Assembly (NCBI RefSeq): GCF_004114935.1
Contig: NZ_CP022221.1
Span: 4,857,001-4,921,000, forward strand
DNA length: 64,000 nucleotides
Reading direction: 5' to 3'
Source: Bradyrhizobium zhanjiangense
GTDB taxonomy: Bacteria; Pseudomonadota; Alphaproteobacteria; Rhizobiales; Xanthobacteraceae
Under the pieces are notes generated by a model. The model did not search any database, was not told the DNA's origin, and saw only the letters and a program-made list of their open reading frames with translations. A program made the position numbers and the translations under genes. Of this stretch, positions 26,402 through 35,641 are shown piece after piece (the first letter of the stretch is position 1; the number at the start of each line of letters is the position of its first letter).

Positions 26402-26626
26402 TTAACGGGCGTTAGCCAAGCCAGGCCGCAAGTCCCGGTCAATGCGCATCTGCACGCGCCTGATGGCGAGCAGCGGGAGCTTGCCTTGCACCCGCCCGGA
26501 GCGGACCCTGTCGCCGATCGCATAGGCATAGCGCCAGTAGCCCGGCGCGGCATTCCGCTTCAGCGAATAGTGGACGCCGCGGTGAATCCCCGCATGTGCA
26601 TCAAGGTCTCTGGGTTCGGCCGTCAT
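26402..26626 (-). CDS. Small basic protein of unknown function
   Basis: A 74-residue basic protein (GVHYSLKRNAAPGYWRYAYAIGDRVRSGRVQGKLPLLAIRRVQMRIDRDL). The strand pattern YWRYAYAIGDRVRSGRVQGKL looks like a small beta-barrel. ATG at 26626 was preferred over an upstream TTG. No family recognised. Confidence 0.5.
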   Translation of the reverse strand: MTAEPRDLDAHAGIHRGVHYSLKRNAAPGYWRYAYAIGDRVRSGRVQGKLPLLAIRRVQMRIDRDLRPGLANAR

Positions 26627-26776
26627 CGTCCTCAAAATGCCGATTGGTCCGATGCGTTCCTAGTCGGCGGATCTTGCGGGAACCGGTCGCCTTGACGCCC
26701 GGCTTGTTGCTGGCAATAACGGCTAGGCCTCGCAAGCGCCGGAAGTTGCGTTCATGTCGCAAGGAAAGCTGTAGCC

Positions 26777-27856
26777 GTGAAAAGTCTCCGTCAGCTCTTG
26801 ACGGGTGAGGATATCATCCAGCTCGTGATCCGGCTCGGCCTGCTCGGCCTGCTGATCATCTGGACCTTCCTGATCATCCGCCCCTTCGTGCCGATCCTGG
26901 CCTGGAGCGGCGTGCTCGCGGTCGCGTTCTATCCGGCCTTCAGCTGGGTCGCCAAAATCCTCGGCGGCCGGCCGAAGACCGCGGCAGCGATCCTGACCCT
27001 GATCACGCTTGGCATCGTCATCGGTCCTGCGACCTGGCTCGGCCTCAGCGCCGTCGACGGTGTGCGAGAGCTGGCGCACCAGCTTAGCACCGGCGACCTC
27101 GCGCTGCAGTCGGCACCGGAGCAGCTCAAATCGTGGCCAGTGGTCGGCCCCTGGCTCTATGATCTCTGGGACCAGGCCTACACCAATATCCGCGCGGTGC
27201 TGCGCGAGGTGGCGCCGTATCTTCAGCCGCTGGCGGGACCGCTGCTGTCGCTCGCGGGCGATGCCGGTCTCGGAACGGTCCAGTTCCTGCTGTCCGTGTT
27301 CGTCGCCGGCTTCCTGTTTCCGCACGGGCCGCGGCTGGTTGCGGCCGGCCGCAGCTTCCTGTTCCGGATCGTGCCCGAGCAGAGCGAGCATTTCCTGGAG
27401 CTTGCGGGCGCGACCATCCGCGCCGTGGCGCAAGGCGTGATCGGCGTCGCGGTGGTGCAGGCGCTGCTCGCCGGCTTCGGCTTCAAGCTCGCGGCCGTGC
27501 CGAGCGCGGGCCTTCTCGCCTTCATCGTGCTGCTGCTCTCGATCGTGCAGATCGGTGCCTTCCTCGTGCTGCTGCCGGTGATCATCTGGATCTGGACCGC
27601 CAAGGACGTGACCACAGCGCTGTTGCTCACCGTGTTTCTCGTCCTGGTCGGCTTCATCGACACCATGCTGAAGCCGCTCGTCATGGGGCGCGGCCTGACC
27701 ACGCCGAACATCGTGATCTTCGTCGGCGTGATCGGCGGCACGCTCGCCCATGGCATCGTCGGCCTGTTCATTGGGCCAATCATCCTGTCGGTGGCCTGGG
27801 AGATGATGATGGCCTGGATCAGGACGGAGGACCGGCCGAAGGTGAGCGAGGGCTGA
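26777..27856 (+). CDS. AI-2E family (TqsA/PerM-like) permease
   Basis: Membrane protein of 359 residues of the AI-2 exporter / UPF0118 superfamily. The predicted layout is typical: two N-terminal helices, a hydrophilic amphipathic region (about 80-150) and five C-terminal helices with GxLAHGIVGLFIGPIIL near the end. Despite the family name, members also act as Na+/H+ antiporters, so autoinducer transport cannot be assumed. It starts at GTG 26777 behind AAGGAAAG. Confidence 0.9.
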   Translation: MKSLRQLLTGEDIIQLVIRLGLLGLLIIWTFLIIRPFVPILAWSGVLAVAFYPAFSWVAKILGGRPKTAAAILTLITLGIVIGPATWLGLSAVDGVRELAHQLSTGDLALQSAPEQLKSWPVVGPWLYDLWDQAYTNIRAVLREVAPYLQPLAGPLLSLAGDAGLGTVQFLLSVFVAGFLFPHGPRLVAAGRSFLFRIVPEQSEHFLELAGATIRAVAQGVIGVAVVQALLAGFGFKLAAVPSAGLLAFIVLLLSIVQIGAFLVLLPVIIWIWTAKDVTTALLLTVFLVLVGFIDTMLKPLVMGRGLTTPNIVIFVGVIGGTLAHGIVGLFIGPIILSVAWEMMMAWIRTEDRPKVSEG

Positions 27857-28002
27857 TCTCGCGCCTCGACGGCGCGCTCGGTCCGCCATGTCGCACCAGG
27901 AGCGCGCGGCTCCGTGGCCTGCGATCAAAATGCGCCCCGAACTTGTCTGTTCGACTAGACAAGTTACGATCTGGACGATTCTGGTCTTGACCTACGGCAG
28001 TA

Positions 28003-28392
28003 ATGGCGAAGTCTTCCAAACTGGTTGCCGCGAGACGCGGCAAGGTATTGTTGGTCAGACGCCGGTCGGACGGCCTCTGGATGTTCCCAGGCGGCCGCAA
28101 GCGAGCGCGTGAGTCCGCGAAGGACTGCCTGCGGCGGGAGATCAAGGAAGAGCTGCCCAAGCTGAAGCTCGGCCGGATCAGCCTCTGGAAGGAAGTGAAG
28201 GCGAGGAACAAGCGCTCCGGCCGCAAGATGAGCGATGCGATCTTCATCTCTAAGGGCGCCAAGGGCAGGCTGGCAATCGGCGACAAGAAGGAGATCGACC
28301 GCGCCGCCTGGCAGAAGCCCCGCGGCATCCGCCTGACGCCGACCTCGCGCTACATCCGCGACCGCCTGTTTCCACGAAAGCCGCGGCGGTGA
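28003..28392 (+). CDS. NUDIX hydrolase
   Basis: A 129-residue NUDIX-family pyrophosphohydrolase. The box GRKRARESAKDCLRREIKEEL (about 31-51) matches Gx5Ex7REUxEE; the last Gly of the box is replaced by Pro. WMFPGG precedes it as usual. The protein is very basic. Substrate cannot be predicted; DIPP-like subfamilies share the short length. Convergent with a small zinc-ribbon remnant. Confidence 0.85.
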   Translation: MAKSSKLVAARRGKVLLVRRRSDGLWMFPGGRKRARESAKDCLRREIKEELPKLKLGRISLWKEVKARNKRSGRKMSDAIFISKGAKGRLAIGDKKEIDRAAWQKPRGIRLTPTSRYIRDRLFPRKPRR

Positions 28393-28393
28393 G

Positions 28394-28677
28394 CTAATCC
28401 TTTCGCCCGCCGATCGCGTCCGCCCGGCGAATGACCTCGACCGGGCCGTGCGCGGATCCGGCGCAGCGGGCCTGACGACCTTGGCCTCGCGCTGCTCCTT
28501 GCGGGCCGTGCGCGCATTGCGCATCGCGCGTTTGGTGAAGGGGTGTTGGGAATCCTCTGCGAAGAACAGCACCACTTCGCAGCTCGGACATTGCCTGGAA
28601 TAGCCGTCCTGCAACCGGCCGGCGCGATCGCGAAACACGCCCTTGCAGCGCATGCACGGAATCTGGACGAAACTTAT
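28394..28677 (-). pseudogene. Small zinc-ribbon gene, apparently frameshifted and without normal start
   Basis: On the minus strand a coding-like frame reads SFVQIPCMRCKGVFRDRAG...RQCPSCEVVLFFAEDSQ, a CxxC...CxxC zinc ribbon followed by a basic helix. The first Cys lies before the only ATG (28653), and the codon where a start is expected, eleven codons further up, is ATA with TAGGA about nine bases before it. A natural stop beside the NUDIX stop (28394) lies in another frame ending PVEVIRRADAIGGRKD, so one base appears lost or gained near 28440. Either a decayed gene or a sequencing error. Confidence 0.5.
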
Positions 28678-29314
28678 GAGAGAAATCCTAGCGCGCGGCG
28701 CGTGGGCGCTCGAACCGGAAGGATGCGGTACCCAGTTCCGGCAGGTCGGACCATCAGTGCGCCGACAGCGCCGGCAGACATCTGGCCGACTTTCTTGGAA
28801 CGACTTCGCTCGGCGCGCGTAGATTCTAGGCTCACGGCCCATCCCCAACCCCAAAAGCCCCCGGGCCGCGAGAAAACCTTCCCCACAAAGGTTGGCGACC
28901 TCAGCGCCTTCGCACTGAGGTCGTTTTGGCGCAAATCGTGTGAACCAGTTCACAAACGCTCGGCGAGATCGCTGCTATGAAGACGTCATTGCTTAACCGC
29001 TTCATTTTAAACGAACGCCCCAGCGTGGCTCCAAGCGCTGGGGCTTTTTCGTGCCTGCCAGTGAGTAGAGCGTTTCGATTGTATTGACTTTCGCGTCGAG
29101 AGCATGGACCGCATTTCACGCGTCGGAACGGAGCCAGTTCCGATCTGCTGGGCGATCAACGGCCAAACTGCCGGGATCGCGATGGCGTCCCGGACGTTGC
29201 CCACGAGCGTGCGTTCGCCGGGCAAATCCCATATGCATGGCGCCGAGCAGCCGAATCAGGATGAGAGCGGCTCGCGTTCAGTTGCCGGCGGTTTACGACC
29301 AGAGACGGATTCAA
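28678..29314. other. Gene-poor gap with hairpins and a palindrome
   Basis: No convincing protein gene in about 640 bp. It contains two adjacent hairpins (AACCTT/AAGGTT at 28875-28893 and GACCTCAG/CTGAGGTC at 28897-28922, followed by GTTTTG), a palindrome TGTGAAC-ca-GTTCACA at 28939-28954, and a strong intrinsic terminator at 29017-29049. The combination suggests a small RNA gene or a lost gene; nothing more can be read from it. Confidence 0.5.
29017..29049 (+). terminator. Intrinsic terminator
   Basis: GCCCCAGCG pairs with CGCTGGGGC (9-bp stem, 10-base loop), followed by TTTTT. No obvious gene ends just before it on the plus strand, which points to an unannotated short transcript starting in the preceding 100-300 bp. 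Confidence 0.8.
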
Positions 29315-32300
29315 GTGAGGCTTTCCAAAAACGCGCGGGCCACCAAGAAGTCGCCCAAGAAGAGCAAGGGGTCGCAGCGCGCAACGATCTCATCTTCGTC
29401 GCCCCTCGGAATGATGGCTCTCCATCTGCTTGCACAATGGAAGCAGTCCGGACGCAGCGGTCTGGTTTTTCTTGCCGAGAGTGAGAACAGGGCCGAGCGG
29501 CTGGGCAGTGTCATTCACGCGTTCGACCCTTCCTGCGAGGTCTTGGTGTTTCCGCGATTGAACACCTTGCCGTTCGATCAGCTGGAGCCATCCCACGAAC
29601 TCGCGGGGCGCCGAGCCTCGGTCCTGAGACGCCTCGCAAGATCCAAGAAGCCGCTCTTTCTCGTTTCGACGGCGGAAGCCGTGATGGAGCGCCTGCCGCC
29701 GCCTGCGAGCCTGTCGCGCCTGAGCCTGAGCTTGAAGGTGGGCGGCGCGTTCTCCGAGCGGGACCTCGAGGCGCGCCTCGAAGCTCTCGGATATGATCTC
29801 GACGACGAGCCGGACTATCCGGGCGGGGCGCTGTTTCATGGCCAGACCTTCGAGATATTTCCTGCAGGCGCGCTGGGGCCGTTCCGGATCGAGCATTCGG
29901 ATCGCGCGATAAGACGGATCGTGGCGTTCGATCCGAAAGAGCACGACATCATCTTCGAGACCAGCGAGCTTCTGGTCGATCCCATGTCCGAGCGGCTTGC
30001 CTTTGCCGGCAAACGCGGCAAGCGCGCGAGCCTGTTCGATTATTGCGGGCGCGCCAAATGGATCGCCGATGCAGGCGTGCCGTTGCACGCCGACGCGTGG
30101 CTGAGCACGATCGAGGAAGCCGCGCCCCGTGCCGAGCGGGAGCGCGAATATCTCGGGCGGGCTGACTGGAAACGGCTCGCCAAGGGCATGAAGACGTTGC
30201 CGCGGACGGCGCCGCTCCAGACCACGCCGGAATTTTCGAAGCTGACATCCGCAAGGAAGGCGCTCCGGGCCTTCGTCGAGGAGACGCGGCGGGCCGGTTC
30301 GCGCCTGATCCTCGTCGCAGCGCAGGAGGATGATCTGCGCGTGATGGAGCGGATGAGCGGCGTCAGGGCGCAGCGCTGCGAAGACTGGGACGAGGTGACG
30401 AGCGGGCGGAACGGCGAGACGGCGCTGCTGGCCGATCTCGATGCGGGCTTCGTTCTGCCGGGGAAAAAGCCTCTTGCCATCGTCACGGCGTCCGACGTGC
30501 TCGGCAGCCGGGCGCATCATCCTCAGCCGATGGCGCGCGCCTGGAGTGCGGCTTTCGATCATGCCGACGTGCCCGAGCAGGGCACGGTGGTCGTCCATCT
30601 CCAGCGCGGCCTTGGCGTGCTCGACGGCTTGCAGACGGTGAACACCGGCGGCGGCGCGCTGCGGGAGATGATCCGCCTGAAGTTCGCAGGCGACAACGCG
30701 GTGCTGGTGCCGCCGCCCGATCTCGCTTTGATGTGGCCTTACTCAGCCGAACTCGGCAAGCTCGCGCTCGACAAGGCGGACGGCAGCACATGGTGGGCAC
30801 GCCGCACCTCAGCCGAACGCGAAATCCAGATCGCGGGCAAGGTTCTGGCCAAGCACATCAGCCAGCGCCGGCGGCGGCGCGCCGAAAAGCTGGTTCCGCC
30901 GGGATCGGCCTACGAGAAGTTCGTGGCGCGCTTCCCTTATTTCACGACGAGCGACCAGGCCAAGGCGATCGCCGACGTGCTGGATGATCTCGCGTCCGGT
31001 CACCCCATGGACCGGGTGATCTGCGGCGACGTCGGCTTTGGCAAGACCGAGGTGGCGCTGCGCGCGGCGGCCGCCGTGGTGCTGTCGGGCAAGCAGGTGG
31101 CGGTCGCGGTGCCGACGACGGTCTTGGCACGGCAGCATGTCGCAACGTTTCAGAAGCGCTTCGCTCCGTTCGGCATCGAGGTGGGCAACCTGTCGCGGGC
31201 AACATCCGGCGCGGAGCTGCGCGAGACCAAGGAGGGATTGCGCAGCGGCTGGATCAAGGTCGTGATCGGCACGCAGGCGCTCACCGGCAAGGACGTCAAG
31301 TTCGACGATCTCGGCCTCGTCATCATTGACGAGGAGCAGCATTTTGGCGCGGCCGAAAAGGCCAAGCTCTCCGGGCTCGCCAAGAACGTCCACGTGCTGA
31401 TGATGAGCGCGACGCCGATCCCGCGGACGCTCGCCGCCGGCCTTGCCGGCTTCCGCGATCTCAGCGTGATCGCTTCACCGCCGGTGCACCGGCTTCCAGT
31501 CGCAACCCGGATCGCACCGCTGTCGGACGCCGCCATCGCCTCCGCGCTGCTGCGCGAACAGCGGCGGCACGGCCAGAGTTTTCTGATCTGTCCGCGCATC
31601 CAGGATCTCGATCCCATGCTGGCGCGGGTGCAGGCGGTGGCTCCCGACCTGCGCATCGTTTGTCTGCACGGCAGACTGGCGGCCGACGAAATCGACGACC
31701 GCATGATGAATTTCGTCGAGGGTAGGGCCGACGTCCTGCTCGCGACCAACATCGTGGAGAGCGGCCTCGACATTCCCCGTGCCAACACCATCGTGGTCTG
31801 TTGGCCCGAAAAGTTCGGCCTCGCCCAGCTGCACCAGCTCCGCGGGCGGGTCGGCCGTGGCGGCATCCGCGCCTTCGCCCATCTGCTGACCGAGACGGAG
31901 TCCGGGCAGTCCGAGAAGCGGCTGGCGGTGCTCGAGGAGTTCAGCCGACCCGGCGCCGGCTTTGCCATCAGCGAGCGCGATCTCGATCTCAGAGGCGCGG
32001 GAGACCTGTTCTCGGAGCAGCAATCCGGCCACGTCCAGGTGTTCGGGCCCGTGCTCTACAGTCACCTCTTGAAAATGGCCTCGGAGAAGGTCGACGAGGG
32101 CCGGGCCGCAGTGTGGGTGCCAGACCTCAATCTGCCGGTCGGGGACATGCTGCCCGATACCTATGTGCAGTCCGAGCCCGTGCGGCTCGAACTCTATGCG
32201 CGTGCAGCACGATGCAATGACGAGGACGACCTCGACGACCTCGAGGAAGAAACCTCCCGCCGCTTCGGCCCGTTGCCGAAAGTGGCGCGCGACTTCTTCG

Positions 32301-32518
32301 CCGCAGCCTGGCTCAGGATCGAATGCAAGCGTAGGGGCATCATCCGCCTCGACGTCGGCCCCGGAGCGGTCGCCGCGACGTTCCTGCCGGGACGCTTGCG
32401 GAAGTCGCGGGGCAAGTCGCTGCAACGCGACGGCGATCGCGTCGTCTATCACAGCCCAATGCGAGATGCGCCGTTTGAGCGGGTGGAGGAGTTGTTCGAG
32501 CTGCTGGATGAGGGGTAG
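29315..32518 (+). CDS. Mfd-like DEAD/DEAH helicase (transcription-repair coupling factor paralogue)
   Basis: A 1067-residue SF2 helicase with the Mfd layout but shorter and more diverged. The UvrB-like N-terminal part includes FPRLNTLPFDQLEPSHELAGRR. A CarD-like RNA-polymerase-interaction domain follows (EQGTVVVHLQRGLGVLDGL, about 425-480). The translocase has Walker A GDVGFGKTE (about 571), DEEQHFG (about 672), MSATPIPRTL and the TRG-type GRVGRGG (about 843). The C-terminal Mfd domain ends with FELLDEG. The GTG at 29315 was chosen by comparison with the Mfd N terminus; an ATG at 29411 lies inside the domain. The housekeeping mfd should exist elsewhere in the genome. Confidence 0.88.
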   Translation: MRLSKNARATKKSPKKSKGSQRATISSSSPLGMMALHLLAQWKQSGRSGLVFLAESENRAERLGSVIHAFDPSCEVLVFPRLNTLPFDQLEPSHELAGRRASVLRRLARSKKPLFLVSTAEAVMERLPPPASLSRLSLSLKVGGAFSERDLEARLEALGYDLDDEPDYPGGALFHGQTFEIFPAGALGPFRIEHSDRAIRRIVAFDPKEHDIIFETSELLVDPMSERLAFAGKRGKRASLFDYCGRAKWIADAGVPLHADAWLSTIEEAAPRAEREREYLGRADWKRLAKGMKTLPRTAPLQTTPEFSKLTSARKALRAFVEETRRAGSRLILVAAQEDDLRVMERMSGVRAQRCEDWDEVTSGRNGETALLADLDAGFVLPGKKPLAIVTASDVLGSRAHHPQPMARAWSAAFDHADVPEQGTVVVHLQRGLGVLDGLQTVNTGGGALREMIRLKFAGDNAVLVPPPDLALMWPYSAELGKLALDKADGSTWWARRTSAEREIQIAGKVLAKHISQRRRRRAEKLVPPGSAYEKFVARFPYFTTSDQAKAIADVLDDLASGHPMDRVICGDVGFGKTEVALRAAAAVVLSGKQVAVAVPTTVLARQHVATFQKRFAPFGIEVGNLSRATSGAELRETKEGLRSGWIKVVIGTQALTGKDVKFDDLGLVIIDEEQHFGAAEKAKLSGLAKNVHVLMMSATPIPRTLAAGLAGFRDLSVIASPPVHRLPVATRIAPLSDAAIASALLREQRRHGQSFLICPRIQDLDPMLARVQAVAPDLRIVCLHGRLAADEIDDRMMNFVEGRADVLLATNIVESGLDIPRANTIVVCWPEKFGLAQLHQLRGRVGRGGIRAFAHLLTETESGQSEKRLAVLEEFSRPGAGFAISERDLDLRGAGDLFSEQQSGHVQVFGPVLYSHLLKMASEKVDEGRAAVWVPDLNLPVGDMLPDTYVQSEPVRLELYARAARCNDEDDLDDLEEETSRRFGPLPKVARDFFAAAWLRIECKRRGIIRLDVGPGAVAATFLPGRLRKSRGKSLQRDGDRVVYHSPMRDAPFERVEELFELLDEG

Positions 32519-33246
32519 GGCGCTCGCGCCTTCGTCAGCAGCTTGACGTCATTTCCAACGCGGATCACGCGTCCGCGCAGACCAGATCAGCGCGCCGCGA
32601 GCCGCACGAGCTGGCGACAAGGTGCTGGACGCCAACGCGCAGGTCGAGCGACGAACAACTGTGTCGCCCAGACGCGTTCCGAGCCCGACAGGGCCAGGTT
32701 TGTAGTCCGCGAGCGAAGCGGCGAAGAGACACGATCGGCGCAATGGATCATCTCGCCCCGGTCCCGTTTCGCCATGGGGCCAAATTGGCTGCGCACAACA
32801 GTTGAATCTGTCTCAGCGGAGTCTGGAATCCGCCTAACCGGTCGGCCACTGCGGATTGATTGGTGAAGGAGTTTGGTACCCGAGCTCATCTCTCGATTGA
32901 GCGACTAGCCAAAAACGTAAAAACAACCCCATGCACAGTAGCTAAGTGCTGCTGATACAATGTCTTCTGCATTGGTCGCGAAATCCGGTTGACGCGTCGG
33001 GCAAAACAGTGGCATTCTGCCATTCTTCGGAAAATCCGCTGCGGAGAAAACTGCTGCTGGTCATGGGGTGAGGGGCTTAACCCCCGTAATTGGCCGGAGT
33101 CGCTGAGCCCGTCAGCCGGCCAGGCCGCTAACGTGGAATTAATCCAAAAAGCCCACAATTTTAGACAGTTGTGTATGGGTGCTGCGTAAAGGAGTCGTCG
33201 TGAGGACGTTCCAGGGCGGCTTCCTTTTGCTCGCTCATTGGGGTCA
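32519..33246. other. Gene-free gap
   Basis: About 730 bp with only short, low-quality frames. Base composition looks less GC-rich from about 32.8 kb onward. The final 100 bp should hold the promoter of the next membrane protein gene. Nothing else recognised. Confidence 0.5.
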
Positions 33247-33915
33247 ATGCACGTGACCACGACTTTCGAAACGGAAGGCTTCGCCGAAGAGCTCGACCCT
33301 GCAGCACTTGCAGCCGCCGCAGCAGCACACGAACCCGCAGCCGCGGAAGCTCCAGTGCCGATCAAGCGGTCCAGCCGGAAATCGGTCCTGGCCCTGTCCG
33401 TGTGTGCCTTGGCCATCAATGGCTCGGCGGCGATCTATACGTTGCCGTCTGGTTTTCCGTTGTTGAATGTCGGCAACTTGGCTGAACTGCTTCCGCGCCA
33501 AAAGGCTTCCGCGCCAAAACCGGATCCGGTCGTCGCTGCCTTGAAGGACATTCAGTCGGCCCAGCAGCGACAGACTGCCTTGCTGAAGGAGAACAATGAT
33601 TCAGCGCAGCAGAATGCAGCTCTGCTGCAGCAGGATTCATTGGTGCTGCTTTCCCTGCGACAGAGCATCACGGATGAACGGGTCGACGTGAGGAAGATAT
33701 CTTCGCAGCTGTCGACGCTGATCGCGAAGGTCGACACGCTGCAAAGTGCATTGATGTCGGACGTCACGTCCTCCATTCGAAGGGCGCAAGCTCGCTATGG
33801 ACTGTCCGCAGCGATGCGCAAACGGATCGCTCGGGAATCGAAACCTGTGGGGCCCGTTTCGGTTGGAGGAGCGCCGCTGAGCATGCCCGCTACAGGTTCA
33901 GCCCCGGAAAGCTGA
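33247..33915 (+). CDS. Single-pass membrane protein with coiled coil
   Basis: A 222-residue protein. The N terminus is acidic and Ala/Glu-rich, followed by a basic stop-transfer segment and a hydrophobic helix (SVLALSVCALAINGSAAIYTL, about 46-66). The periplasmic or C-terminal part has a long Gln-rich coiled coil (ALKDIQSAQQRQTALLKENNDSAQQNAALLQQDSLVLLSLRQSI...SSQLSTLIAKVDTLQSAL). Function unknown. A decayed copy of its coiled-coil segment is present at 35282-35346. Start ATG at 33247; a GTG three codons later is also possible. Confidence 0.7.
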   Translation: MHVTTTFETEGFAEELDPAALAAAAAAHEPAAAEAPVPIKRSSRKSVLALSVCALAINGSAAIYTLPSGFPLLNVGNLAELLPRQKASAPKPDPVVAALKDIQSAQQRQTALLKENNDSAQQNAALLQQDSLVLLSLRQSITDERVDVRKISSQLSTLIAKVDTLQSALMSDVTSSIRRAQARYGLSAAMRKRIARESKPVGPVSVGGAPLSMPATGSAPES

Positions 33916-34512
33916 AGGCACGTCAAGCGGATCATTTGGGGCCATCTCCGCGCGAACCTAGTAAGCGAACGGGCCTATGCTCGTGCGCTGGCGACTGATC
34001 GCCGCCGGCATCAAGTCCATGACCGCATGCCTCATGGACGGTCAGGAGGACCGGTCCCGGTCTTCCGCTCAAGCATCGCCATTTCAACTTGGTCCAGCCA
34101 GGACTGTGAGGTGGCTCGCAAGCCGGTCGAACAGTTCGCGCTTGGCGGGTTCGGTTGCCAGATCGCGGATCAGGCGCATTTGGCCGCATCTTTCCGGAGT
34201 TTCTCGAGCTGGGCCGGATAGTCCTTCATTTGCAGTGACTCCGTTCCCCGTAATGGAACGGTACAGGCAATGTACGAAAGCGAACAGACGTGATTGCCGC
34301 TTTTTCCTAGTGTTCGGTGGGCTTTGGCCTTCCCCAAAGGTCCAAAGCACCTCCAGCGGCCCCGGCCTCGACCCACCCAAAAGCCCCCACGGCCGGGGCC
34401 GTCACCACCGTGCAGCACTTTCAATAGGAACCGTCGCCTCGCCACCGCATTTGTTGATTGCATAATTGTCCCGGTTGTCCGGTCGGGTCTTAGGGTGTCG
34501 TGGGGGCGTTTA
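33916..34512. other. Mostly non-coding gap holding a decayed small gene
   Basis: Apart from the pseudogene at 34084-34229 no supported gene is seen. A perfect inverted repeat CCGTTCC-ccgtaat-GGAACGG lies at 34241-34261, 12 bp upstream of the pseudogene start, probably its former promoter/operator region. Confidence 0.5.
34084..34229 (-). pseudogene. Small helical protein gene with frameshift
   Basis: On the minus strand MKDYPAQLEKLRKDAAKCA runs into TGA, but in the next frame it continues LIRDLATEPAKRELFDRLASHLTVLAG, which is the expected continuation of this type of short helical protein in Bradyrhizobium. A single missing base near 34170 explains it. The protein resembles the intact 36260-36535 product in helix spacing. 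Confidence 0.55.
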
Positions 34513-34752
34513 ATGGGCGCTTGTGATCGCACCGCTGTTCTGAAGCAGCGTGTCGACGAGCTTGTTTCCGGGCTTTCCGAGTTAGAAAATTTGCGATCCC
34601 GCGTGATCGCAGCCGAGCACATGCAACAGGGGCATAGCGTGGACCGCAAACCGGCCGCAGCAACTCGCCTGAGTGCTAAACCCAAATCATCATCGGCAAA
34701 ACCCGATCGCCCAAAGAAGCGCATGGCGCGGCCGCCCGGCGTCGAGCAATGA
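34513..34752 (+). CDS. Small coiled-coil protein, LSELENLRSR family
   Basis: A 79-residue protein: a helical N-terminal half CDRTAVLKQRVDELVSGLSELENLRSRVIAAE and a Lys/Ser/Pro-rich tail. The helix closely matches the product of 41585-41791 (DRAAVLRQHL..LVCQLSELENLRSRVLKAE), so a small paralogous family is scattered in this accessory region. Function unknown. Confidence 0.55.
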   Translation: MGACDRTAVLKQRVDELVSGLSELENLRSRVIAAEHMQQGHSVDRKPAAATRLSAKPKSSSAKPDRPKKRMARPPGVEQ

Positions 34753-34937
34753 CGTCGGACGCTGGCTTCCGGCAATGCCGATGCCGGTCAGACATAGGCA
34801 AGCCGACATCAGCATTCCAGCGCGGCCGAGACGAAATGGCTCATGCGCGCCTACCAGCGTCTGAAACTACGACGAGAGCGAACACGAGTTGCCGGAAAAT
34901 ACAGATGTGTTGATCTGAAGCCTGTTTCCACGTCCAG

Positions 34938-35096
34938 TCACATGGGGCCAAAGGCGCTTACGAGCCCGATGGTGATCGGGACCAGCGCAACGATTGTCCA
35001 TAGGGCAGGCGAACTGGAGGACAGGCCGGCGAAAAAGATCAAGACACCGAAGCCGACGAGAGCCACCGAGATGGCGTATGCGAGCGCTTTTTCCAT
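34938..35096 (-). CDS. Small two-helix membrane protein
   Basis: A 52-residue protein starting MEKALAYAISVALVGFGVL with two hydrophobic helices separated by AGLSSSSPAL and ending ITIGLVSAFGPM. Small proteins of this wording are present in Bradyrhizobium. Start chosen at ATG 35096 because upstream residues are not membrane-like. Function unknown. Confidence 0.55.
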   Translation of the reverse strand: MEKALAYAISVALVGFGVLIFFAGLSSSSPALWTIVALVPITIGLVSAFGPM

Positions 35097-35641
35097 CGTT
35101 TGATCCACGAGGAACACTGGATGGATTGCGCCTGTAGGATTCCCTGCCGGTCGAAACGTTCCTATGCCGAATATCCGGCTCAAGCGGTGGATTGGCACCT
35201 TTGAACCGTTGACCCGTCGCGATCCACGCGCCGCCTCGACACGCGCAATTCTGCGCCAAGCGGAGTGAGCCATGGCTGCATCTGCGACGGAGCATCACGG
35301 ACGCGCGGGTCGACGTGAAGAATTCGGCTCGCCTGTTGGGCGATTAAGGGAAGCCTCCTGCTGGCCAAGCTCTATGGCGTACTGATGCCGGAAGAGCTGC
35401 GCTATGGGCAGTGGAGGCTCGCTGGTTCACGCCGGCGGGCCTCTGTGCTACAATCCACAAGCGATCGGGAGCCGCCACCATCGCGTCGATCGCCGACAAT
35501 TGAGCTGGCTATCGACAAACGTAAGTACCCTGGCGCCGTGGTGCCGAGCGTCCGCCACTTTTGCATTACTGGCTCCGGCGCGAAGCATCCCGATCTTTTC
35601 CTTGCAATGATTAGATCATCCTTCATGTAGGGAGTTGTTTA
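35097..35641. other. Gap containing a fragment of the 33247-33915 gene
   Basis: No intact gene. At 35282-35346 the plus strand encodes LRRSITDARVDVKNSARLLGD and then stops, matching LRQSITDERVDVRKISSQLS of the membrane protein at 33247-33915 in both DNA and protein. This is a decayed duplicate fragment. The rest shows nothing recognisable. Confidence 0.5.

Noticed and set aside
32543..32866. Plus-strand frame of 107 codons after the Mfd-like gene
   Set aside because: Arg/Thr-rich, no ribosome binding site, no family.
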